Source of the DNA: Bacillota bacterium
Lineage (GTDB): Bacteria > Bacillota > Clostridia > Oscillospirales > Ruminococcaceae
Assembly (NCBI GenBank): GCA_023431215.1
Contig: JAEYXR010000010.1
Location: 1 to 45,997 of the forward strand
Reading direction: 5' to 3'
Length of the DNA stretch: 45,997 nucleotides
The notes beneath the pieces are model-generated. The model was not told the DNA's origin, made no database searches, and saw only the letters and a list, made by a program, of their open reading frames with translations. The position numbers were made by a program, and so were the translations under genes. Shown here piece by piece: positions 24,276-33,171 of the stretch; the first letter of the stretch is position 1, and each line of letters starts with the position of its first letter.

Positions 24276-24286
24276 TTTTATGCTGC

Positions 24287-25411
24287 CTACACATTGTCGA
24301 TGTCATAAATTTTAAGGCAGGTTACAGTAAAAATATTTTCAACTCTTTGTACTTCTGTTAACGCTCCCGTGGTACCGTCAACTTTAAAAACAACTAAAAC
24401 ATGGCTATCCTGGTTGCCGGCAATCATAAAGTTTCCTTCCGGGTCAAACTCAAAATCACGGGGAGTGCGCCCTCCGGTAGGGATAATATCAATCATCGTA
24501 AGCAGCCCGGTATCTGGGTCTATGCTGTAAAGAGCAACGCTGTCGTGACCCCGGTTGGAGCCATACAAAAATTTACCGTTGGGATGAATTTTAACAGCGG
24601 AGCAGGTGCTGTGCCCGGTAAAATCCGGCGGAATTGTAGGCACTATTTGCAGTTCCTTTAGTTCGCTTGTGTCTTCATTGTAGGCAAACACATAAATTGT
24701 GTTTCCCATTTCGTTAATGACATATAAAAAACGGCCTGTGCTGTCCAGCACGCAGTGTCTTGGGCCTTCACCCGGGTGCAGCGAAACAAAAGGATGGGGC
24801 GCCGCATATAAATGCCCATTTTCATAATCAATGTCATAAACAAAGACTTTATCACACCCCAAATCCGGAACAAAAGCCCGCTTTTGAAGCCTATCCAGTT
24901 CAAAGCCATGTGCATGTGCACCACGCTGCCGAACAGGGTTTGGTCCTGTGCCCTTATGCTGCAAAAAGCATGATACTTTATCCAGCGAACCATCCTGATT
25001 AATGGGAAGTACACTGACGCTGCCGCTCATAAAGTTTGCAACAAAAGCATGGGTGCTGTCTTTGTTTAAAAGAATATGAACTGCATCGGTACCGCCGGTA
25101 ATTTGACGGTTTAGCAGTGTCAGCCGTCCGGTCTTTGGGTTTACTTCAAAGCTGGAAGCTGCACCGGAAGCAATGCCCCTAAAAGTCTTCAGCTCATTGG
25201 TAGAGTACAAATATCTCTTTGATTTGTCCAGTACCAAGTAGGTGGGGTTGGGTTCTCCAACGGCTTTTTGCAACAGGGTAAGCTCTCCGGTCTCCGGGTT
25301 CATTCTAAAGGTGTAAATACCTTCCCCTTTTGATTGCAGCACTTCGCCTGTTCCAAGTGTTATTACTTCGCTATAGGTGCCTGCAAATACCAGTCTGTTC
25401 TTTTTACCCAT
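24287..25411 (-). CDS. 6-phosphogluconolactonase-like lactonase (YbhE/COG2706 family)
   Basis: This 374-residue seven-bladed beta-propeller protein of the lactonase family hydrolyses sugar lactones, typically 6-phosphogluconolactone. Visible repeats include GEGIYTFRMNPETGELTLL, the conserved NPTYLVLDKSKRYLYSTNEL, RQRGAHAHGFELD (family hallmark), GEGPRHCVLDSTGRFLYVINE and CSAVKIHPNGKFLYGSNRG. There is no signal peptide, so it is cytoplasmic. As the last gene of the ABC-transporter operon it suggests that the pathway includes an oxidation to a lactone, which fits the zinc dehydrogenase encoded near the operon start. Whether the substrate is phosphorylated cannot be told. Confidence 0.9.
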   Translation of the reverse strand: MGKKNRLVFAGTYSEVITLGTGEVLQSKGEGIYTFRMNPETGELTLLQKAVGEPNPTYLVLDKSKRYLYSTNELKTFRGIASGAASSFEVNPKTGRLTLLNRQITGGTDAVHILLNKDSTHAFVANFMSGSVSVLPINQDGSLDKVSCFLQHKGTGPNPVRQRGAHAHGFELDRLQKRAFVPDLGCDKVFVYDIDYENGHLYAAPHPFVSLHPGEGPRHCVLDSTGRFLYVINEMGNTIYVFAYNEDTSELKELQIVPTIPPDFTGHSTCSAVKIHPNGKFLYGSNRGHDSVALYSIDPDTGLLTMIDIIPTGGRTPRDFEFDPEGNFMIAGNQDSHVLVVFKVDGTTGALTEVQRVENIFTVTCLKIYDIDNV

Positions 25412-25438
25412 TTTTCTGTGGCCTCCTCAATACAAAGG

Positions 25439-26062
25439 TTATGGTTCTTTGTTGTAACTGCAAATAAAGTCTGCAAAAGGAGCAGCTGTCGCCTGAATAT
25501 AAGCCTGATGGGCGGTACCTTCTACCAAATCTGCAATTTCATATGCCTCTTGCAGCGTTGCCCCTGTGGCACAAACTCCATGAGCCTCCATCAATACTGC
25601 TTTTATATTTTTGCTTTTATCCTCTGCAAATACTGTTATTACGTTTTGCGCAAGCTGTTCGCTTCCGGGCACTGCTCGTTTCACCAAAGGGACATGCTTT
25701 AAATACATAAGGGCTGTTTCGGACGCCATAGGCAGCTCTGCACCTAAATTAGAAATTGCCACTGCATAATTGGAGTGGGTGTGTACAACTGCGCCAATAT
25801 CGCCTCGGCTTTTCAGTATTCCCGCATGAAAGTTTATTTCTTTTGAGGGCTTCCCCCAACCTTCTACTACGCGGCCATCAAAATCAACTACCAGGATGTC
25901 ACCTATGCTACACCCTGCCATGGTGACACCTGTTCTCTTAATCAGAAGCAGTTCCTTCCCCGGTACCCGTACGCTGATATTTCCCCCGGCTGCCTGTACA
26001 TAATTTTTCTCATCCAGTCTGCGAGAAATTTCTACCAGTTCTTTTTTTAGCAACTCAATCAT
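25439..26062 (-). CDS. Class II aldolase/adducin-family protein (fuculose-phosphate-aldolase-like)
   Basis: This 207-residue zinc aldolase is of the FucA/RhaD/AraD type. The zinc ligands His94 and His96 (VVHTHSNYA) and His161 (EAHGVC), together with catalytic Glu75 in SKEINFHAG, are all present. The phosphate/substrate loop AAGGNISVRV and TGVTMAG are typical. The family cleaves or epimerises phosphorylated ketoses or acts on 3-oxo acid phosphates. It is placed between the binding protein and the lactonase in the operon and supplies a plausible carbon-carbon cleavage or decarboxylation step. The exact substrate is unknown. The ribosome site AAGGGAA lies about 11 bases before the ATG. Confidence 0.9.
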   Translation of the reverse strand: MIELLKKELVEISRRLDEKNYVQAAGGNISVRVPGKELLLIKRTGVTMAGCSIGDILVVDFDGRVVEGWGKPSKEINFHAGILKSRGDIGAVVHTHSNYAVAISNLGAELPMASETALMYLKHVPLVKRAVPGSEQLAQNVITVFAEDKSKNIKAVLMEAHGVCATGATLQEAYEIADLVEGTAHQAYIQATAAPFADFICSYNKEP

Positions 26063-26102
26063 TTTTGTATTTCCCTTCTGTCGCCTTTGCTTTGGTTGGC
26101 CA

Positions 26103-26138
26103 AAGGCGGGAGCAACGCCTATGCGCCTCTCCCGCCTT
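26103..26138 (-). terminator. Intergenic hairpin downstream of the ABC binding-protein gene
   Basis: AAGGCGGGAG (26103-26112) pairs perfectly with CTCCCGCCTT (26129-26138). It lies in the 203-base gap between the binding-protein stop and the aldolase start, in transcription order. No T tract follows on the minus strand. A GC-rich stabilising or attenuating structure is likely, which often keeps binding-protein mRNA abundant. Confidence 0.6.
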
Positions 26139-26265
26139 ATCCCGAAAAGCCGCTCATTATCAAAACTGCTGTATCAGTTTTAATAATTGCACATCTGCCT
26201 TTTGCAGGCGCATCAAAATCCAAAAGGCTATGGGTAACAAAGCATCCACATGGAAATAAAGCGTC

Positions 26266-27285
26266 TTATTTAATATACTTATCCAAATCATCGATGGTTA
26301 CGATAGACAGTGGCAGAGACTGAACCTTTGCTACATTATAGCCGTTTAATGCCAGATAAGCAGACATGATAGCGGTTGCAGCCTGGCTCTTTTCACCCTG
26401 GTCGCCGGTGCAGTAAATTTCGCCAGCCTTAATGGCCTCAAAAACGTCATTATCAACATCAAAGGTAACAAATGTAATTTCATCCATACGACCTGCAGCC
26501 TTCACTGCTTCCAAAGCACCCATGGTCATATCCTTGGCAATAGAGGCACAGCCGTCAATCTTATCATATTTTTGCAGCCAGTTTTCCATAATAGACATAC
26601 CCAATTCACGGTTCCAGTCACCGGGCTGTACATCCAGCAAGGTAATGCCGGGGTATTCTGCAAAGGCTTTTTTGTAGCCTTCTGTGCGCTCCTCACCGGT
26701 GGAGTTGCCGGCTTTTCCGTCAAAAAGAACCACATTACCCTGTCCACCCAGTTTTTCGGCCAGTGCCTTGCCCAGAGTATAGCCTACTTCAACGTTCTGA
26801 ACACCGGTATAAGTAAGTACATCATCGCTGTAAGCCTTGGTGTTGGGAGTAGCAAACAATACGCCTGCTTCTTTGCATTTTTCTACTGCAGGAACAATAG
26901 CGGTAGAGTCCGCAGGAGTACAAATAACAGCATCGGCGCCATCGGTAATGGCCTGCTCAATAATCTGAATCTGCTCTTCTACGCTGTAAGGAGTTTCGGG
27001 GCCAACGCACTTGATGTTTACATTGGGCAGCAGTTTTGCTGCAGCTTCTGCACCTTCAATCATACTCAGGAAGAAAGGCATCTGCATGCTTTTTACAATA
27101 AAGACCATATTGATTTCTTCGCCAAGCTTTTCGTTGAGAATCGTTGTATCAGCACCGGCAGTCTGGCCCTTAGAGGAAGATGCTTGGCCTGTTGCTTCCG
27201 GTTGGCTGTTGCCGCCTGCACAGCCGGTAAAGGTCATGGCAATGAGTACCAACGAGAGAGTGAACGACAGGATCTTTTTAAGCAT
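26266..27285 (-). CDS. Sugar ABC transporter substrate-binding lipoprotein (ribose-type)
   Basis: This 339-residue extracellular binding protein is of the RbsB/PBP family (periplasmic-binding domain 4). The signal peptide LKKILSFTLSLVLIAMTFTGC has lipidated Cys22, followed by a Gly/Ser/Gln-rich linker. The mature part shows MVFIVKSMQMPFFLSMIEGA, YSVEEQIQIIEQAITDGAD, PNTKAYSDDVLTYTGVQN, VVLFDGKAGNSTGEERTEGY and FVTFDVDNDVFEAIKAGE, the usual hinge and ligand-pocket order. It delivers a sugar or sugar-like acid to the two permeases and ATPase of this operon. Unusually for such operons, it is encoded after the permeases and two enzymes and not first. The ligand is unknown. Confidence 0.92.
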   Translation of the reverse strand: MLKKILSFTLSLVLIAMTFTGCAGGNSQPEATGQASSSKGQTAGADTTILNEKLGEEINMVFIVKSMQMPFFLSMIEGAEAAAKLLPNVNIKCVGPETPYSVEEQIQIIEQAITDGADAVICTPADSTAIVPAVEKCKEAGVLFATPNTKAYSDDVLTYTGVQNVEVGYTLGKALAEKLGGQGNVVLFDGKAGNSTGEERTEGYKKAFAEYPGITLLDVQPGDWNRELGMSIMENWLQKYDKIDGCASIAKDMTMGALEAVKAAGRMDEITFVTFDVDNDVFEAIKAGEIYCTGDQGEKSQAATAIMSAYLALNGYNVAKVQSLPLSIVTIDDLDKYIK

Positions 27286-27381
27286 TGAAAAAACCTCCTA
27301 CAAACTTTTTCATCTTATTTTTATGCTTCGTATTTTGAAGCGGAGAGCCGATCTGCTGTTTTGGTACCTGCAAATAGCCGC

Positions 27382-28215
27382 TTATGCTCTTACCTGCTTA
27401 AATTCTTCTACTGTTTTGATAATAGCCTGCTCGGTAGGAATGCGTTCCATGCTGGACGCACCAACAAAGCCATCAATTTCTGGCAGCAGGGCTACAAACT
27501 CCTTTAGGTCCTTTGGAGTAGCCAATGGGCCGCCGTGTGCCAGCCAAATAATATCCTCTTTTATCTTTTTGCCAGCCTCCATAATGGCACGGGTCAAATC
27601 TGCCGACTCTTCAATGGTAAGAGCCTTTGTGGTGCCTATCATTCCTCCCACCGTAAGCCCCACATGAGAAATAATGCAGTCTGCACCCGCCTGCGCCATC
27701 ATGGCACTTTCTTCAGGGGTGAAAACATATACCATGGTAAAAATCCCTTTTTCCTTGGCTATGCGCACCATTTCTGCTTCACGGTAAAAGCCCAGATTGG
27801 TGAGCTCGCATTGCTGGCGGAAGTTTCCGTCAATCATACCCATTGTGGGAAAGTTATTGATACCGGAAAATCCACTACGAGCCACATCATCGAGATGATA
27901 GTCAATTACTTTTGTGGCATCCTGAGCAAAACAGCTGCAAATAACAGGAATTTCTTTTACAATAGGCAGCACCTGATGCTTGCCCATAGACATTGCCACA
28001 TCGTTTGCATTGCCAAAGGCAAACCATCCGCTTAAAGAACCGTGTCCATCCATGCGGTACTTGCCGGAGTCAAAGACCATCAGCATATCTGCACCGCCTG
28101 CCTCAATAGACTTTGCAGAAATACCGGAACCTGCACCCGCCGCAATGATATATTCACCAGCTGCTCTCTTGGCCCTCAGCCGTGCAATTAGCTCTTCTCT
28201 TGTATATGCTTTCAT
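27382..28215 (-). CDS. Phosphoenolpyruvate-hydrolase-family TIM-barrel protein
   Basis: This 277-residue TIM-barrel protein belongs to the family labelled TIM-barrel signal transduction or PEP hydrolase. Marks are IIAAGAGSGISAKSIEAGGAD, MVFDSGKYRMDGHGSLSG, ICSCFAQDATKVIDYHLDD, GFSGINNFPTMGMIDGNF, DCIISHVGLTVGG and WLAHGGPLATPKDL. The label rests on structural similarity to PEP mutase-like barrels, and no physiological reaction is established for bacterial members of these operons. Members are commonly encoded next to UPF0261 proteins, as here (33 bases apart), which implies a shared reaction. A strong AAGGAGG ribosome site precedes the ATG. Confidence 0.88.
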   Translation of the reverse strand: MKAYTREELIARLRAKRAAGEYIIAAGAGSGISAKSIEAGGADMLMVFDSGKYRMDGHGSLSGWFAFGNANDVAMSMGKHQVLPIVKEIPVICSCFAQDATKVIDYHLDDVARSGFSGINNFPTMGMIDGNFRQQCELTNLGFYREAEMVRIAKEKGIFTMVYVFTPEESAMMAQAGADCIISHVGLTVGGMIGTTKALTIEESADLTRAIMEAGKKIKEDIIWLAHGGPLATPKDLKEFVALLPEIDGFVGASSMERIPTEQAIIKTVEEFKQVRA

Positions 28216-28248
28216 TGATAATGACCTCCTTGTTTATTACGCAGATGT

Positions 28249-29482
28249 TTATCTGGCGTTTATCATCTCCATCACCATATGGGCTGCCAGCTCACCAAAG
28301 CCGGGATCATATAGATGGCGCTCATCTTCTATTACTTCAATGTGGCTTCCCTGCAGGCCTGCTTTTAAGGTATGAAACAGCATTTCATTTGCCTGGGGGA
28401 AATAAAATTTTTCACCTGGTTTATCAATAGAAGATAGCCCGCCTTTTGGTATCAGCACCTTTACAGGGCCTTTTGCCATTTTTAGTTTACGTACCATAAA
28501 CTCGCCAATTTGTCTGCATTCCTCCACATTTGTTCTCATGGTAGTCATGGTGGGGTTATGCATATTTAAGATGCGCCCCTCTTTAAATTTTTCCGGTAAG
28601 GCTGACATGGGGGGAAGTACAATGGTGTCGGCTCCTCCCGGCACAATCACCTGGGGCAAACCCATTTCTCCTGCAGCCTCCAGGCGATTGGGGCCTGCAT
28701 CGTGCAGCCCGCCCACCAAATGAGCGCCAATCTCCGCCAGTGTCATTTCCAACGCGCCGGCAAACACCCCTTGGCGTGCAAACCGTTCCAGTGACATACC
28801 CCCTGCACCGGAGGCATGAAATACAATAGGTTCAAAGCCGTTTTTTTCAAGCTCCTGCACTGCGCGGGTCACACCCTTGGTGGTTGTTCCGTACATTGTC
28901 AATGCAACTCTTTTGGCCTTTGGATCATTTAAATGGGCTAAATGCCTTTTAAAGTTTTCGGCAAACCAAATTGCTCCCATTGCACACAACGAACCAAATC
29001 TTTCGTAAACAAGTGATGTAATGCTGTTAATTGCCGATACATCACAGATAGACGGAATCATCACAATGTCGGAATCCTGCATGTACCACCGGGTGTTTCC
29101 GGAAGCCAGTGTACTGAGCATCAGTTTGGGCAGGCCAAAGGGCAGCGTTCGCATCGCCTGGGTAACAATTTGAGTTCCCCCTGCACCGCCTATGCCGGCA
29201 ACACAAGCCATCTCTCCGTTTTCGTACAGGTTTTTTATGTAGGTTTCTACCAAATTGGATACTGCCGCAACAGCTTCGCCCCGGGGCATGGCATGAATAC
29301 TGTCTACTGTGTAAGACGAGCCTTGGCACAACTGAGCCAGCGAAATATCCGGCTTTGCAGTTGGAACACCGCCCATCTAAAGTGCGGCACTGGGCACCAT
29401 AGCGCAAAATAACCTGCCTTATAAACTCACATTCTACGCCTTTGGTATCAAAGGTACTAACAAGAATAACAGTTGGTACCAT
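28249..29482 (-). CDS. UPF0261/Tm-1-like ATP-binding protein, frameshifted near the N-terminus
   Basis: The first frame encodes MVPTVILVSTFDTKGVECEF, the canonical UPF0261 start, and runs to RYGAQCRTLD. The family then continues in another frame as MGGVPTAKPDISLAQL and on to the end (375 codons, including VAGIGGAGGTQIVTQAMR, PKLMLSTLASGN, FHASGAGGMSLERFARQG, VPGGADTIV and NAR at the C-terminus). The switch lies at 29374-29377, where GATG would need two more bases (for example GATATG) or one fewer to stay in frame. The joined protein would have the expected length of about 410 residues. Tm-1-like proteins bind ATP through the N-terminal domain, and the reaction is unknown. This is real inactivation or a sequence error. 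Confidence 0.82.
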
Positions 29483-29532
29483 CCAAATCACTTCTTTTCA
29501 TATTAAGATGTTATCAATACACTTAGCTGTTG

Positions 29533-30570
29533 TTATGCAGCAATTGTTTCTTCTTCGGTGCTAAGTTCATTGGCAGCATTCTGCTTTGCTTTAATCAAAA
29601 ACTGATTGAAGAAAACCGAAAGAATAATCAGGAGGCCTAAAACCAGCGTCTGATATTCCGATGGCAGCTGGATAGAATTCATTCCACTTTGAATGGTGGA
29701 AATAATCAACGCACCAATGGCCACTCCCCATACATTACCAAAGCCGCCGCGCATAGAGATTCCGCCAATAAGGGCCACCGAAATTGCATCAAAGTGGGCA
29801 CTGGTATACATACCGGGCTCTGCAGCATTGACCCGTGCCGCGTACATAACGCCGCAGAAGCCTGCCAGCACACCGCTTAAAATATGAATCAGTATAATGA
29901 TTTTGTTGACATTAATGCCCGAAAACTTGGCAGCAACCGGGTTAGAACCTGTGAAATATACCTTGGAACCAAACACCGTCTTTCGCAATGCAAATGACAT
30001 AATAAGAATTAAACCTATAGAAATCAGCATTGGCATGGTAACGGTAAATCCGCCTATGGTAAACAGCCGGCCCATAGCCAAAAAGCGTATGTTTTCATTG
30101 ATGCGGTAAATTACCGTACGCCCCTGGATGATCCACGCAAGACCGCGAAAAATATACATTGCACTAAAGGTTGCAATAAACGCAGGGAGTTTGAACTGCG
30201 TTACCAAAATACCGTTTACCCCGCCTGCAAGTCCGCCAAAGAGCAGCATAATCAACACAGGGATTAGCCAGAAGTATCCGCTTTGCTGCATGAGGTAAGG
30301 CCCTGCAATAATAGACGAGAACACCATAATCGCTCCAATGGAAAGGTTAACGCCGCCGGTGAGCAGCACCACCATTTGGGCAACTCCCAACAGTGCCAAA
30401 AATGATGCCTGATTGATAATAACGGACAGGTTGCTCATGGTAAGATAGCGGTTGCCGTTAACGGCATTAATCACTGTAAAAACAAGAATAAGTGTCAGGA
30501 AGATAATAACGGTGGAAAGATCATAAAGATTAGACTTCAATTTTTTTGCCAGACTACCCTTTGCTTTCAT
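29533..30570 (-). CDS. Sugar ABC transporter permease (RbsC-type), second copy
   Basis: This 345-residue inner-membrane permease of the ribose/xylose/galactose (branched-chain-like) family has about 8-10 hydrophobic segments. Marks are LSVIINQASFLALLGVAQMVVLLTGG, VNLSIGAIMVFSSIIAG, the conserved FIATFSAMYIFRGLAWIIQG, YFTGSNPVAAKFSGINV and AISVALIGGISMRGGFGNVWG, the EAA-like ATPase-contact region. Its first codons overlap the upstream permease's last codons by four bases, indicating translational coupling. The two permeases are similar but not identical and probably form a heterodimer with the ATPase. Confidence 0.92.
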   Translation of the reverse strand: MKAKGSLAKKLKSNLYDLSTVIIFLTLILVFTVINAVNGNRYLTMSNLSVIINQASFLALLGVAQMVVLLTGGVNLSIGAIMVFSSIIAGPYLMQQSGYFWLIPVLIMLLFGGLAGGVNGILVTQFKLPAFIATFSAMYIFRGLAWIIQGRTVIYRINENIRFLAMGRLFTIGGFTVTMPMLISIGLILIMSFALRKTVFGSKVYFTGSNPVAAKFSGINVNKIIILIHILSGVLAGFCGVMYAARVNAAEPGMYTSAHFDAISVALIGGISMRGGFGNVWGVAIGALIISTIQSGMNSIQLPSEYQTLVLGLLIILSVFFNQFLIKAKQNAANELSTEEETIAA

Positions 30571-31625
30571 TTCTTACCATCTCCTTCCGCCTTTAAAGCT
30601 TTGCCCTTTGACTTTTGCTCGTGCTCCCACCATTCTATGAGGGCATTAAAGGTCATTCCGGCAATTAGAACAACGCCAATAAAAACCTGAACCCAGGAAG
30701 TGCCCACACCGGCCAAAGATAGTGCATTTCTTACTGCAAACAATGATAAAGCACCCAAAATTGCACCGGGAACACTGCCTTTGCCGCCGCGCAGGGTGTT
30801 ACCTCCTATAATTGCTGCAACAATAGCCTGAAATTCCAGCCCGTCGCCCATGGTTGGCTGCGCCGAATTGATGCGGGACATATACAACAGCGAGGCCACC
30901 GCTGCCAAAAATCCGGAGATGGCATAAACAGTCATACGAATACGCACAGGACTGATGGAATTGAGTCTTGCTATTTCTTCGTTTGAACCCACTGCGTAAA
31001 TATGCGCCCCAAAGGAAGTCTTTTTAAACACATATAAAACAGTAACTACAATCAGGACACAAACAATCACAATAAAGGATAATGAAAGCACCTGGCTGGG
31101 TTTTGGCCCCAGGCGCAGCTGAAAAAGATTTGTCTGCACGCTTTTTATCATGGTGTTTTGGGGGCCTGTTTCCCAATAGACAGTTCTTTTTTTAGACAGA
31201 ATATTGGCAATACTTTCGGCGACACCCATCATGCCAAAGGTTGCAATAAATGCTGCAACCTTCATTTTTTGAACTATGAAGCCATTGAGCAAACCAAAGC
31301 AGGTGCCAATTGCCAGCCCACATAAGATAGCCGGTACGGCATGCATACCGTTGAATAGCAGCGTTGCCATAATGACACCGCACATTGAAATATTGCCGCC
31401 TACCGAAAGATCAATACAGCCCGTCATAATGACAAGTGACATTCCCACGCTGATAATGACCAACGGACTTGCCTGCAGCAGCAGGTTTGACAAGTTGGTT
31501 GGAGAAAAAAAGTTAGGGATAATGAGGCTGAATGCTACAAACAGGATGCAAAATATGTAGGCAGAGCTTGGTATGCTGGATATTTTAAACTTTTTTTTAT
31601 GTACTACCGCAGCCGTTTTGCTCAT
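30567..31625 (-). CDS. Sugar ABC transporter permease (RbsC-type), first copy
   Basis: This 352-residue membrane permease is of the same family as its neighbour. It shows PLVIISVGMSLVIMTGCIDLS, GNISMCGVIMATLLF, AAFIATFGMMGVAESIANIL, YAVGSNEEIARLNSISP and FQAIVAAIIGGNTLRGGKGSVPG. A basic N-terminal tail (HKKKFKIS) precedes the first helix. Its ribosome site AGGAGGTGA lies inside the last codons of the ATPase gene, only two bases after which the coding region begins, so it is tightly coupled. It imports the operon's unknown carbohydrate together with the second permease. Confidence 0.92.
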   Translation of the reverse strand: MSKTAAVVHKKKFKISSIPSSAYIFCILFVAFSLIIPNFFSPTNLSNLLLQASPLVIISVGMSLVIMTGCIDLSVGGNISMCGVIMATLLFNGMHAVPAILCGLAIGTCFGLLNGFIVQKMKVAAFIATFGMMGVAESIANILSKKRTVYWETGPQNTMIKSVQTNLFQLRLGPKPSQVLSLSFIVIVCVLIVVTVLYVFKKTSFGAHIYAVGSNEEIARLNSISPVRIRMTVYAISGFLAAVASLLYMSRINSAQPTMGDGLEFQAIVAAIIGGNTLRGGKGSVPGAILGALSLFAVRNALSLAGVGTSWVQVFIGVVLIAGMTFNALIEWWEHEQKSKGKALKAEGDGKK

Positions 31626-31626
31626 G

Positions 31627-33129
31627 TCAGCTCACCTCCTGTACTTGATGCTGTTTAAACGCCATGCGCAAAATTTCTTGCTGACTGGCCTGGGATGCAT
31701 CCAGTTCTCCTACCAAATCTCCCTGCGCCATCACATAAATGCGGTCGCTCATACCCAACACCTCGGGTAGGTCGGAAGAAATCATCAAAATACCTGCACC
31801 TTGTTCTGTCAGTTCATCCATCAAGCGGTAAATTTCGCTTTTTGCACCAACATCTATTCCACGGGTTGGCTCATCAAAAATAAAAACCTTAGATTGAGAC
31901 ATCAGCCATTTGGCCACAACCACCTTTTGCTGAGTACCTCCGCTTAAAAACTGTACCAACTTTTCAATAGACGAGGTGGCAATATTCAAATCCTTTACAT
32001 ACCTGTTTACTGCAACCGTTTCTTTTTTGCCGCTGATTATACGGCTTGGAAACAGCTTGTTCAGCGAGGATACAACTGTATTTTCACGAATGCTCAAAGA
32101 CAGCGCCAAGCCCTCAGTTTTACGATTTTCTGGCAGCAGGCACAGGCCCATGTCTACCACTTTTTGAATATTGTGTTTGGGAAGCGCCTTGCCTTCCAGC
32201 AGTGCAACTCCGGAAATCCGCTTGTCAATGCCCATTAGCGCACGTGCAACTTCGGTACGCCCTGCGCCAACCAAGCCGGATACCCCTACAATCTCGCCTG
32301 CACATACCTTGATGTTAATATTGCGAAATCGTTCTCCACACAAGCCTTTTACGTCCAAGAGGCATTCTCCCGGTTCCTTGCGGGTATGGGGATACAGATT
32401 TTCTATTTTTCTCCCGGCGATTCCTTCAATGATTTCATTCATGCTGATTTTATCGGCATCGGTAGTAAGAATTTTTTTGCCATCACGCATGATGGTAACT
32501 CTGTCTCCGATTTCCTTGAGTTCTTCCAACCGGTGAGAAATATAAAACATTCCTACACCTTGCTTTTTCAGAATACGGATAATGCGAAACAGCTCGACAA
32601 TTTCAGAATCGGTGAGAGAACTGGTGGGCTCATCGAACACCAGTATTCTTGCGTTGGTTGAAAGAGCCTTGCAAATTTCAACCATTTGCTGAGTACCTAC
32701 ACCCAAATTTTTAATCAGCTCTGTGGGGTCTATTTGAATATTCATATCTGCCATCATCTTCTGGGCTTTGGCATTCATTTCCTTTGTATCCAGTGCTGCG
32801 CCCTTATACTTTTCTTTCCCCAAAAAGATGTTTTGAGCCACTGAAAGCTCTTCTACCAGATTCAGTTCTTGATAAATCATTCTGATTCCAAAAGATTCTG
32901 ATACCTTGGGGCTGTTGTGAGTAATCTCTATGCCCTCTACAAAAAGCTGTCCCTCATCGGCTTGATATGCACCAGAAAGGATTTTCATCAGAGTCGATTT
33001 TCCTGCACCGTTTTCTCCTAAAATTACATGCACTTCTCCGCGACACAGGTCAATATCAATATTTTCCAGTGCTTTTACGCCGGGGAACGACTTGCTGACC
33101 CCTTTAATCTCCAGTAGTTTTTCGCTCAC
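31627..33129 (-). CDS. Sugar ABC transporter ATP-binding protein (RbsA/MglA-type)
   Basis: This 500-residue ATPase has two fused nucleotide-binding domains, as usual for ribose-type importers. Domain 1 has Walker A GENGAGKST (38-46), signature LGVGTQQM (142-149) and Walker B FDEPTS (165-170). Domain 2 has the family's degenerate P-loop GLVGAGRTEVARAL, signature LSGGTQQKV and Walker B FDEPTRGIDVGA. The start is a GTG, eight bases after GGAGGG. It powers the two downstream permeases. No sequence in it tells the substrate. Confidence 0.94.
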   Translation of the reverse strand: MSEKLLEIKGVSKSFPGVKALENIDIDLCRGEVHVILGENGAGKSTLMKILSGAYQADEGQLFVEGIEITHNSPKVSESFGIRMIYQELNLVEELSVAQNIFLGKEKYKGAALDTKEMNAKAQKMMADMNIQIDPTELIKNLGVGTQQMVEICKALSTNARILVFDEPTSSLTDSEIVELFRIIRILKKQGVGMFYISHRLEELKEIGDRVTIMRDGKKILTTDADKISMNEIIEGIAGRKIENLYPHTRKEPGECLLDVKGLCGERFRNINIKVCAGEIVGVSGLVGAGRTEVARALMGIDKRISGVALLEGKALPKHNIQKVVDMGLCLLPENRKTEGLALSLSIRENTVVSSLNKLFPSRIISGKKETVAVNRYVKDLNIATSSIEKLVQFLSGGTQQKVVVAKWLMSQSKVFIFDEPTRGIDVGAKSEIYRLMDELTEQGAGILMISSDLPEVLGMSDRIYVMAQGDLVGELDASQASQQEILRMAFKQHQVQEVS

Positions 33130-33171
33130 TTCTGTTCCCTCCTGTTCACTGCTGCCACTGTTAAGCTTTTG

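Noticed and set aside
28249..29376. A start codon at the ATG at 29376 making a complete, shorter UPF0261 protein
   Set aside because: It would lack the conserved ILVSTFDTKG nucleotide-side segment, which is present just upstream in another frame with a reasonable start.
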